A stretch of DNA of 9,847 nt from Methylotenera sp. (GTDB taxonomy: Bacteria; Pseudomonadota; Gammaproteobacteria; Burkholderiales; Methylophilaceae). The notes below the pieces were generated by a model. The model was not told the origin of the DNA. It was given only the letters and a program-made list of their open reading frames with translations, and made no database searches. A program made the position numbers and the translations under genes. The DNA lies in assembly GCA_027487055.1 (NCBI GenBank), contig JAIYEJ010000332.1:1-9847 (forward strand), given 5' to 3'. Below are positions 1 to 6,045 of the stretch, piece by piece; position 1 is the first letter of the stretch; each line of letters opens with the position of its first letter.

Positions 1-193
1 AAAAATGGAAGAAGCTGGTAAAGAATGGTAGACTTCCATTTAATTAAAGAATCTGTCATTCAGAAAGTTCACCCCAAAATGGGGAATAATTACTGCTATT
101 TATTCAGGGTGTTATTGTATATTTCTGTTATGCTATATTTTACTATGTGTAGAACTACCATTTAACAAAATGAAGAAGTAGGCATATATGCAA
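1..193. other. AT-rich non-coding lead-in to the TIR cassette
   Basis: No convincing gene is present. A frame on the plus strand runs from the window edge to a stop at 45-47 and could be the tail of an upstream gene, but 14 residues are too few to identify. A short hairpin lies at 72-84 (CCCC-aaaat-GGGG). Two similar stretches around 30-50 and 149-172 (CTTCCATTTAA and CTACCATTTAA) form an imperfect direct repeat. If the TIR gene is an integron cassette, this stretch should hold either attI or the 3' part of another attC. I could not find a clear R'' arm here. Confidence 0.25.
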
Positions 194-202
194 GTTATCG
201 GC
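194..202 (+). repeat. Left cassette boundary, attC/attI R'-like site GTTATCGGC
   Basis: GTTATCGGC is the exact reverse complement of GCCGATAAC at 1238-1246, and it resembles the closing site GTTAGAGGC at 1365-1373 (shared pattern GTTAnnGGCAA). In integron cassettes the crossover falls between G and TT of this site, so the cassette would start at 195. The TIR start codon follows 30 bases later, a normal cassette spacing. Confidence 0.55.
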
Positions 203-224
203 AACCTTAGACAAACAGAGACAA

Positions 225-1211
225 ATGAAACAAGGAATATTTATTAGTTATTCAGACTTCGACAAGGACAAAGTTGACTTGATTGTTAATGAACTTGAAG
301 GTAACACAAAGTTTTTTCCAATAGTTATAGCTTCAAATAGAGAAGCTCTAAAACCATTAGCTCAAAAAGTAGCTGACGGAATAATTCAAGCCAAAGTCAT
401 TTTACCCATTTTGACTAAGAACTCAATACCAACACAATGGATAAATCAAGAAATTGGGTTTGCGACTGCGTTGAGCAAACGAATTATGCCAATCGTAGAA
501 AGCGACCTCATTGACAAATTAAAAGGTTTCATTCACAAACAAATTGACCTTCCTTATAACTTCCTTCCAAACTCAAATAAAGCATCGGAGTACAAAGACT
601 TTATCAAGCAAGTGAGGAATTTATTAGCGGACTTAGAAGAAGAATTTCAAAAATTAGTAACTGCGGACGAACTTCCAGAAAAATCAGACTTTGAAAAAAG
701 TTTGGCTCAGGCAGACAAATTGAATGAAGAATTAGAATTTCAAAGGCAACGGACGACATTCTTAAACTCTGTTGACGGCGTAGAAGCGGCAAAGACAGAA
801 GTTTTGAATATGTATGCTGACATTGAAGAAAAAATTAAAAAACTTCAAGAAAAGAAATTTCATTTTGGCTTTGAGAAGGAAGTTTATCAGCCCTCATTTA
901 TTTTAAAAAGCGAAGGTTTTAGTTTTAGCATTGCTTGGCACCAACAGTATAGTAATTCAAATGAAGGTGCATTATTGTATGTAAGAAAATGGAATGGCCA
1001 TTTAACAAAAGACAGCAGTGCTTTTTACTTTCCAGGTGAAGAACCCAAAATGGTTTCAGACAACAAATACACTTTCGACAGAAATAGAAATAATGAAATT
1101 TGTTGGCTAAAAAAAAAAAAAAAAAAATTGTATAAATCAGAAAAAATTATTGACGTATGCCTTGCTTGGTTAGTAGAACAAGTAGCAAAAAAACGACTTG
1201 ACAGAAAATGA
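225..1211 (+). CDS. TIR-domain protein with coiled coil and uncharacterised C-terminal domain (probable defence protein)
   Basis: Residues 1-~130 read as a bacterial TIR domain of the TIR_2 type. It opens with a beta strand GIFISYS followed by D11-D13. A W72-I-N-Q-E76 segment matches the WxxxE motif, whose glutamate is catalytic in TIR NADases. Residues ~130-215 are charged and helical, probably a coiled coil (EELEFQRQR, EEKIKKLQEK). Residues ~215-328 form a domain I do not recognise. Bacterial TIR proteins often act in anti-phage defence by cleaving NAD+ or making cyclic ADP-ribose signals; that role is inferred here, not shown. ThsA or another known partner is absent. Lysines 296-301 are encoded by a run of 19 A. 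One base more or less would cut the C-terminus by about 15-25 residues, so the reading frame depends on the exact tract length. No strong ribosome binding site is visible. The gene sits alone inside an apparent integron cassette. Confidence 0.8.
   Translation: MKQGIFISYSDFDKDKVDLIVNELEGNTKFFPIVIASNREALKPLAQKVADGIIQAKVILPILTKNSIPTQWINQEIGFATALSKRIMPIVESDLIDKLKGFIHKQIDLPYNFLPNSNKASEYKDFIKQVRNLLADLEEEFQKLVTADELPEKSDFEKSLAQADKLNEELEFQRQRTTFLNSVDGVEAAKTEVLNMYADIEEKIKKLQEKKFHFGFEKEVYQPSFILKSEGFSFSIAWHQQYSNSNEGALLYVRKWNGHLTKDSSAFYFPGEEPKMVSDNKYTFDRNRNNEICWLKKKKKKLYKSEKIIDVCLAWLVEQVAKKRLDRK
1109..1127 (+). repeat. 19-A homopolymer inside the TIR gene
   Basis: An uninterrupted run of 19 A encodes six lysines. 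With one extra A, translation reaches TAA within three codons after the run. With one fewer A, it reads about 16 other residues to TAG. The tract is long enough for slippage in replication or transcription, and also for a sequencing or assembly length error. Confidence 0.95.
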
Positions 1212-1237
1212 AACAATCACTAATAGATAGAAAGACA

Positions 1238-1373
1238 GCCGATAACACGGATTTTGCGTCAGGCGAGGTGACGTGCAAACTTGGAGCATTGTGCTTCTAT
1301 TCAATTTCAGTGCTAGTTGACAATTTTGTGCTCCGAAATCCGCCCGAATGCAAAGCCCGGGAACGTTAGAGGC
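1238..1373 (+). repeat. attC-like imperfect palindrome closing the TIR cassette
   Basis: The outer arms are GCCGATAAC (1238-1246) and GTTAGAGGC (1365-1373), which pair at seven of nine positions. The left arm is a perfect complement of the cassette's own left boundary (194-202), as expected when the circular cassette closes. Inner paired blocks: TTTGC (1253-1257) with GCAAA (1350-1354), GGCG (1262-1265) with CGCC (1341-1344), and GGAGCA (1283-1288) with TGCTCC (1329-1334). Between them are mismatches and unpaired bases, as in folded attC sites. The central part (about 1289-1328) is the loop end. Similar palindromic repeats occur near accessory genes in Bacteroidota. The alternative is a non-integron repeat of unknown function. 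Confidence 0.6.
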
Positions 1374-1412
1374 AAGCATTGAGAATTTCTGTATAAAACA
1401 AAATAGAATCAT

Positions 1413-2990
1413 ATGTTAAATTTACAAAACATAACTGAAGCTAAAAAAAGACTTCTGAGATACGACCCAACAACCTTTGGAAATGTCGGTGATAGTTTTA
1501 GATTTTTTCTTAATAAAATCAAGGTGAATGATTTTAGGCATTTAACAAATTTAGAAATTTCCTTTGACCATTCCGTATCAATAATATCTGGAACAAATAA
1601 AATTGGAAAAACAAGTATTTTACTGCTTATAGCATGTAGTCATGAGAATTTTTTCAAATATGATTCTACAAATCCTGACTCTGTATTTAGAAAACACATA
1701 TGGCGGGACGTTATTAATTTTACATCTCATGAATCAGCTGCAAGAAGTTATTCCTATGAATTATTTTGGAGAGTTGCAGGACATAATAGAAATGGCGAAG
1801 GCAAACGAGCTGCTGGAACTGGGTCATGGACGGGTTTGGCTAAATCTAGTTTAGCAGTACCACGTATGAATTCAAAAATTCCAGACAAGCATGTACGAAT
1901 TATAGATTTGGAAAGATTAGTTCCAGCACGTAATTTCTCTAATAGCTTAATGAGAAAAATTACAGGAGCACCTGTTCGGCTACACGAAGATATTGAGCAG
2001 TCATTTAATTATATTTTTGAACTTGTTCCTGCAGTAGAAATTCGCAGTATCGGTTCACATATAAATAAAACCGCATATTTAATTACAACGCCAAACCCTG
2101 CTGGAGATGAAGCATACTCAAGTTATAATGCAGCCTCAGGGGAAGAATCCTTATTAAATATTTTGGTAGACATATTTGCAGCACCTAATGATTCACTGAT
2201 AATGATAGACGAGTTGGAAGCTGGCATACATCCCAATATTCAAAGAAGATTAGCTGATGTTATCCAATATATATCTTGGCATCATAAGAAACAATTTATA
2301 ATCACAACACACTCACCTTCCTTACTGGCTGCTTTCCCTCAAAAATCAAGGAAATTTATTGAAAAAAATCATAAAGAAAGTTATAAGGTAATTTCATCCA
2401 TTTCAGTGAATGCAGCTTTCTCTAAAATGGATTCACAAGCATATCCGTTAGTACATTTATATTGTGAAGACACAGAAGCTAAATTTATTATCCAAAGCAT
2501 ATTAACAAAAATAAATTCTACCCGTAAAAACTTTGATAGGCTAGTAAATGTTATTATTTCAGGCCCTATAAATCAAGTTCGAAATGATTATGAAACACAT
2601 GAAAGGATTTATCCGCAAATGAAAATAAAAACTGGTTATTGTTGCGTTTTTGATGGTGATTATAAGAATGATCCTCAATATTCATTTTATCATGAGCATC
2701 CGACAAAACAATCTTTTTTTCTTTATCCATATATTGCCCCAGAAAAATTTCTGGTGAAGGCGTATCTAGATGCTAATCCAAACATACCATTACAAACTGC
2801 CCTTAATTATTCGGATCATCACTCACTATTTCATGAAATGGTAAATTTAGGGTTAGCTCCTGATGAAAGTCAGGCTAGAAATTTATGTTGGCAATGTTTT
2901 ATTTTGACTCCTGAGTATCGAAAATTAGAATCTGACTTAATTCGATTTTTGTTGAAGACTATTTCTCATTTTTCTTTGCACAGTGATTAA
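1413..2990 (+). CDS. OLD-like ATPase/TOPRIM endonuclease (probable phage-defence protein)
   Basis: This is a two-part protein of the overcoming-lysogenization-defect (OLD) type. The N-terminal SMC/ABC-like ATPase has Walker A GTNKIGKTS (60-68), an ABC signature SGEES (242-246), Walker B LIMIDELEAG (262-271, D266/E267) and a switch histidine in TTHSP (H300). The C-terminal half has TOPRIM features: an acidic LYCEDTEAK segment (E352, E355), then VFDGD (D414, D416), and E444 in PEKFL. OLD and GajA proteins are DNA nucleases controlled by nucleotide binding. The length (525 aa) fits a single-chain OLD protein, and no GajB-type helicase is next to it, so this is not a complete Gabija. The start lies 47 bases after the cassette boundary at 1366 with no strong ribosome binding site. 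The cellular target and any cooperation with the TIR protein are unknown. Confidence 0.8.
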   Translation: MLNLQNITEAKKRLLRYDPTTFGNVGDSFRFFLNKIKVNDFRHLTNLEISFDHSVSIISGTNKIGKTSILLLIACSHENFFKYDSTNPDSVFRKHIWRDVINFTSHESAARSYSYELFWRVAGHNRNGEGKRAAGTGSWTGLAKSSLAVPRMNSKIPDKHVRIIDLERLVPARNFSNSLMRKITGAPVRLHEDIEQSFNYIFELVPAVEIRSIGSHINKTAYLITTPNPAGDEAYSSYNAASGEESLLNILVDIFAAPNDSLIMIDELEAGIHPNIQRRLADVIQYISWHHKKQFIITTHSPSLLAAFPQKSRKFIEKNHKESYKVISSISVNAAFSKMDSQAYPLVHLYCEDTEAKFIIQSILTKINSTRKNFDRLVNVIISGPINQVRNDYETHERIYPQMKIKTGYCCVFDGDYKNDPQYSFYHEHPTKQSFFLYPYIAPEKFLVKAYLDANPNIPLQTALNYSDHHSLFHEMVNLGLAPDESQARNLCWQCFILTPEYRKLESDLIRFLLKTISHFSLHSD

Positions 2991-3020
2991 TATGGCAGTG
3001 TAAGTAGACCTAAAATTCGT

Positions 3021-3059
3021 ACGCGGGAAATTTCGGCAAAAACCCAAAATTTCCCGCGT
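3021..3059. terminator. Perfect 13-bp stem-loop downstream of the OLD-like gene
   Basis: ACGCGGGAAATTT (3021-3033) and its exact reverse complement (3047-3059) enclose a 13-base loop. It begins 31 bases after the stop codon. No T-run follows on either strand, so a standard rho-independent terminator is not certain. It may instead protect the mRNA 3' end, or be an end of a lost mobile element. Confidence 0.45.
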
Positions 3060-3150
3060 CAAATGAAAAATGCAGATACTCCGGGGGTCAAAACGTCAAA
3101 GTCCGCAAAGTAGAAGAAAATAGCCGATCTTCCTTAAATAGTGAGAGCTG

Positions 3151-3648
3151 TGAGCTCCGCCAAATGGTATTTACAGTGCCTTTAGCATGCTAGATTTCAT
3201 GCACGACACATTGATGAATTGAAGGACGGGCAGAATCCTCAATATAATCGATGACTTCAATGGCGAAGCATTTACCATTAAAACTGATTAATATCAATTA
3301 AGAAGGACCGTAATATCAGACCTTCAGAACCTCAAATACTGAAGCGGAAGACCTAACTAAATATACAATGATAACGGCGCTGAATTCCTATCAAACCATT
3401 TCGTTGATTACTGCAAAAACCAAGGCATCCAGTTCCAATATCTCCAAACAGGCAAACTCCATCAGAACGCCTACATCGACCGCTTCAAACGAAACTATCG
3501 AGAAGTTGTTCTGGACACATACATGTTTGAATCACTCTATCATCTCAAAGAACTTTCAGCAGTATGGCAAGACGAATACAATAAATCCCATCCCCATCAA
3601 TCTTTAAATAATCTCATTCCTCACAAATATTTAAAAACTAATACTTAA
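3151..3648 (+). pseudogene. Decayed IS3-family (IS407-like) transposase OrfB, C-terminal part
   Basis: One reading frame keeps the order of an IS3-family integrase core: FSMLDFMHDT (compare WSMDFM; first Asp near 3193), RILNIIDDFNGEA, YNDNGAEF (second Asp at 3370), KLHQNAYIDRFKRNYRE and HPHQSLNNLIPHKYL. The frame is broken by stops at 3220, 3289, 3340 and 3358. The third catalytic position of the DD(35)E triad is Asp instead of Glu, with exactly 35 residues after the second Asp. Nothing upstream of about 3151 matches the OrfB N-terminus or OrfA, and terminal inverted repeats were not recognised. This is a dead fragment of an insertion sequence. It lies where the second cassette's attC would be expected, so its arrival or decay may have removed that site. 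Confidence 0.85.
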
Positions 3649-3680
3649 ACTTGAAAAGTCGAATCTATCTAAGTTCGAAA

Positions 3681-3736
3681 AAGGAGGTAATTAAAAAATG
3701 AACAAACAGATTAAAATTGAATATTTCATTCATTAA
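3681..3736 (+). other. Strong ribosome binding site with a 12-codon ORF (possible broken gene start)
   Basis: AAGGAGG (3681-3687) lies 10 bases before an ATG at 3698 that opens a frame of only 12 codons (MNKQIKIEYFIH, stop 3734-3736). It is the strongest Shine-Dalgarno match I noticed in the window, yet nothing substantial is translated. It may be the 5' end of a gene cut off by rearrangement, a leader peptide, or chance. No family is recognisable. Confidence 0.25.
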
Positions 3737-3833
3737 GTTGATATTAATTTGACAAGCATAGCGACATATCTCGGGAGTGAAGAGAAAAAGGAATCAAATG
3801 GCAAGCATAGGGCATGAATTATTTAACTTACAC

Positions 3834-3863
3834 TTGATGTTAATCAAAAAATAATTACTTTTG
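3834..3863 (+). promoter_or_regulatory. Bacteroidota-type promoter for the higBA pair
   Basis: TTG at 3834-3836 and TACTTTTG at 3856-3863 fit the Bacteroidota sigma-A pattern (-33 TTTG-like, -7 TAnnTTTG) with a 19-base spacer. Transcription would start around 3869-3871. That is at or just past the GTG start codon at 3866, implying a leaderless mRNA or a different true start for either signal. Confidence 0.45.
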
Positions 3864-3884
3864 CAGTGAAAATTACTTTTGCAG
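3853..3884 (+). repeat. Tandem 18-bp-period repeat AATTACTTTTGCAG over the higB start
   Basis: The 14-mer occurs at 3853-3866 and 3871-3884, exactly 18 bases apart and therefore in the same codon frame. The second copy encodes ITFA of the toxin. The first lies just upstream and supplies the promoter -7 box and the first base of the GTG start. It could be a small tandem duplication of the gene start or a pair of operator half-sites. Confidence 0.7.
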
Positions 3885-4207
3885 ATAAGAAATTGGAGAG
3901 ACTGGCTAATAATGATCGGAAGATGCTTGCAGCGTTAGGCAAGATTCGAGCTACCATTCTCAGGCGAAGGCTTACCCAGTTGAAGGATGCCACAACCTTG
4001 GAAGAAGTAAGGCACTTGCCCGGCAACTATCACGAACTAAAAAACGCCAGAAAAGGGCAATGGGGTTGTGACTTAGATCAACCGTATAGGCTAGTTTTTA
4101 CGCCTATAAAAGACCCAATTCCCACCAATGAAGACGGCCAGTATATCTGGTTAGATATTACAGGTGTAGAAGTAATAGAGATTATAAATTACCACAAAGA
4201 GAAGTAA
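3866..4207 (+). CDS. higB: HigB/RelE-like toxin of a type II toxin-antitoxin pair
   Basis: This 113-residue basic protein resembles HigB-type RelE-superfamily toxins, which are mRNA interferases that cut mRNA at the ribosome. Family-like features are the opening KITFADKKLERL, the segment RHLPGNYHELKNARKGQWGCDL (residues 49-70) and PYRLVFTPIKDPIP (73-86), followed by a closing EVIEIINYH. The chosen GTG start gives the usual N-terminus; the next Met (residue 20) would remove the first strand. The toxin gene precedes the antitoxin gene, the usual order for hig modules. The gap to the antitoxin ATG is two bases, so the two are surely cotranscribed. The promoter box overlaps the start codon (see the promoter entry). 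Confidence 0.8.
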   Translation: MKITFADKKLERLANNDRKMLAALGKIRATILRRRLTQLKDATTLEEVRHLPGNYHELKNARKGQWGCDLDQPYRLVFTPIKDPIPTNEDGQYIWLDITGVEVIEIINYHKEK

Positions 4208-4209
4208 TC

Positions 4210-5298
4210 ATGGCCAAGCAGAATCAATACTTTCCCCAATCACGACCCCATCCAGGTGAAACCTTAGCAGAAAAGCTGGAAGAAATGGAAATGGGACCAA
4301 AAGAGTTTGCCCTGCGCACTGGCAAGCCAGAAAAGACCATTATTGCAATCCTGAAAGGTGAAAGCTCCATCACCACAGATATGGCAGTGCAGTTTGAGAA
4401 TGTGACAAAGATCCCCGCCAATTTCTGGATGAACCATCAAAGAGGATATGACGAGTTCGTGGCAAGAGAGAAACGCCAAGAAGTAATTGAAGAAGCAGTG
4501 GCGTGGTCAAGACAATTCCCTTTGGCAGATTTGATAAAAAAGAGATGGCTGCCACCGGTGTCAACTATTCAAGAAAAAACAACGGCGATGCTGGATTTCT
4601 TCGGCTTCTCCAATCATACCGCATGGGAAAATTACTATTTCAAACAACAGTTGAAAGTAGCTTTCCGCATTTCCCTGGCTCAAACCAACGAACCTTATGC
4701 CATCTCAGCATGGCTTCGAAAAGGCGAATTACAGGCAGCCGAATTAGAAGCAAACGACTATTCAGAGAAGAAGTTTAAAGAAGTATTGCCAGAGTTAAAG
4801 TCCATCATGGCAAAGCATCCCGCAGATTTTTTTAACCAGTTGCAAAGAATATGTCTCGGAGCTGGCGTTAAAGTGGTGCATACCCCCTGCATTAAAAATG
4901 CGCCCATCAGTGGTTCCACACGTTGGCTGAATGATACTCCGTTCATACAGTTAACAGGCCGTTACAACCGCAACGATAGCTTCTGGTTCACCTTCTTTCA
5001 CGAAGCAGGACACATTCTCTTACACGGTAAAAAGGATATATTCTTAGAGAAAGTAGAGTACACAGATAAAGATCTGGAAAAAGAACAGCAAGCAGATGAA
5101 TTTGCCTGTAAGTGGACATTGACTGATGATGAAGAAGCGAAGATTCTGGAAGCAACACCGCTCAACGAAGAAGTCATCAGGGATTTCGCAAAGAAGTTCA
5201 ATACACACCCAGCTATCATAATTGGCAGGCTTCAGCACAAAAAACTTATTCCCTATTCTTTTGGCAGAGAGTATTTTGAACCAGTAATATTTGAATAA
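4210..5298 (+). CDS. higA: HigA-type antitoxin fused to an ImmA/IrrE-like zinc peptidase domain
   Basis: Residues ~10-80 are an XRE-type helix-turn-helix of the HigA family (RPHPGETLAEKLEEM, then FALRTGKPEKTIIAIL and ITTDMAVQFENVTKIPANFW). This part would bind DNA and repress the operon. Residues ~205-320 carry an ImmA/IrrE (M78-like) metallopeptidase core: FFHEAGHILLHG with the HExxH zinc motif at 264-268, and E292 in EQQADEFA as the likely third ligand. Both zinc motifs look intact. The antitoxin is 362 residues, against roughly 100 for a plain HigA. ImmA peptidases cleave their cognate repressors, so this domain may control antitoxin stability or cut another target; that is inference. GC content is visibly higher than in the cassettes to the left. 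Confidence 0.85.
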   Translation: MAKQNQYFPQSRPHPGETLAEKLEEMEMGPKEFALRTGKPEKTIIAILKGESSITTDMAVQFENVTKIPANFWMNHQRGYDEFVAREKRQEVIEEAVAWSRQFPLADLIKKRWLPPVSTIQEKTTAMLDFFGFSNHTAWENYYFKQQLKVAFRISLAQTNEPYAISAWLRKGELQAAELEANDYSEKKFKEVLPELKSIMAKHPADFFNQLQRICLGAGVKVVHTPCIKNAPISGSTRWLNDTPFIQLTGRYNRNDSFWFTFFHEAGHILLHGKKDIFLEKVEYTDKDLEKEQQADEFACKWTLTDDEEAKILEATPLNEEVIRDFAKKFNTHPAIIIGRLQHKKLIPYSFGREYFEPVIFE

Positions 5299-5822
5299 AT
5301 AAAAACAGTATACCTAAAGAAAATTTCTTAATCCCAATGGTTTTCTTACATGAAATCGACTAAAAATTGGAGTTGCTCAGTCTTTCTAGGATCTGCAAGA
5401 AATCATAACCGTATTCGCAGGAAACTGTTATATCTGAATCCAATTCACTTTCGACTTTTTCTTAAAAAGAAATTATTAATATTTCTTTGAGCATTTCAAC
5501 GAGGTACGTTAAACTAAAATTGTCCCTTGCGTTATTAATGGTCAGAGAAATGTACTCTCATGTGCACTTTTAATTGGCAACCCCCACAAATTCCAGAACA
5601 AAAAGCATAAAGCCGCTTCAATCAATAGAGATCAAAAACATCCTTTTGTGATTTTTTCACAAATACACTAACTAAAAAGTGAAATTTTGCCATTTTTTAG
5701 TTCAAAAATTGAAAATATTGACAAAATACGCAGATAAGAAATACGCTTATTAGGCAAAATCGAGGTCATAAATGCTAATTGCACTATAAAAAATACCTCG
5801 TCCATTCATTTCGTGGTAATTT

Positions 5823-6023
5823 TTAACTCTTGGTACGTGGTTCAGCAGTAATTCCGAAGTAATCCCACGGAATAAAAGTAATTCCATGGGATTTTCGTGG
5901 GAATTCTCGGTAAAATGCGCTGAAAAAATCGGAATTTTCTGGATTTTCACGGAATTCTAAGGAATCATCGTCGTATTCATCGCAAACAGTGATATCTGAA
6001 CGCTCATCATCCTCGTCTTTTCC
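5823..6023 (-). pseudogene. Possible gene remnant downstream of the DUF3987 gene
   Basis: A 66-codon open frame between stops has protein-like composition: an acidic start (DEDDERSDITVCDEYDDD) followed by SLEFRENPENSDFF, FYREFPRKSHG and IPWDYFGI. It has no ATG and follows a TAA. It lies 22 bases downstream of the DUF3987 stop, in a different frame. It may be a decayed small gene of the island or a frameshifted old extension. I do not recognise a family, and it may be non-coding. Confidence 0.25.
5863..5902. repeat. Inverted repeat TCCCACG / CGTGGGA
   Basis: A 7-bp stem (5863-5869 with 5896-5902) encloses 26 bases that include the palindrome CCATGG. Several GGAATT/AATTCC words cluster around it (5850-5957). 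It is too loose for a clear terminator, and its function is unknown. Confidence 0.35.
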
Positions 6024-6045
6024 TTATGTTCATTTATTCATTTGT

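Larger units (their letters stand above)
5299..6045. other. 747-bp gap between convergent modules, no intact gene
   Basis: The higBA genes (plus) and the DUF3987 gene (minus) converge on this AT-rich gap. About 5299-5820 holds no open frame that looks real. It contains short repeats, such as two AATACGC copies around 5726-5745, and A/T runs. About 5823-6023 holds a possible remnant on the minus strand and a hairpin at 5863-5902; both are listed separately. No clear terminator pair was found. Confidence 0.6.

Noticed and set aside
195..202. TTATCGGC shared by the cassette start and the region next to the mnmE stop (9780-9787) as a possible island end repeat
   Set aside because: Eight bases can match by chance in 10 kb. 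The flanking bases differ, and the left copy is better explained by pairing with 1238-1246.
1170..1412. 80-aa minus-strand open frame across the attC-like site
   Set aside because: It lies over the palindrome between two plus-strand genes and has no protein-like features.
225..2990. Known Thoeris or Gabija system
   Set aside because: Thoeris needs a ThsA partner and Gabija needs a GajB helicase. Neither is present, and the two genes appear to be in separate cassettes.
3078..3091. CCGGGGGTCA as a terminal inverted repeat of the IS3-family remnant
   Set aside because: It has the orientation of a right end but sits left of the transposase fragment, and no partner end was found.
3368..3607. 79-aa plus-strand open frame over the IS3 remnant
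   Set aside because: It is out of frame with the conserved transposase residues. The frame that carries DNGAEF and the downstream helices is the real remnant.
5750..5950. 66-aa minus-strand ATG open frame in the gap
   Set aside because: It overlaps the hairpin and the GGAATT-rich repeats and shows no recognisable motif. The start-less frame next to it looks more protein-like, so neither was called as an intact gene.
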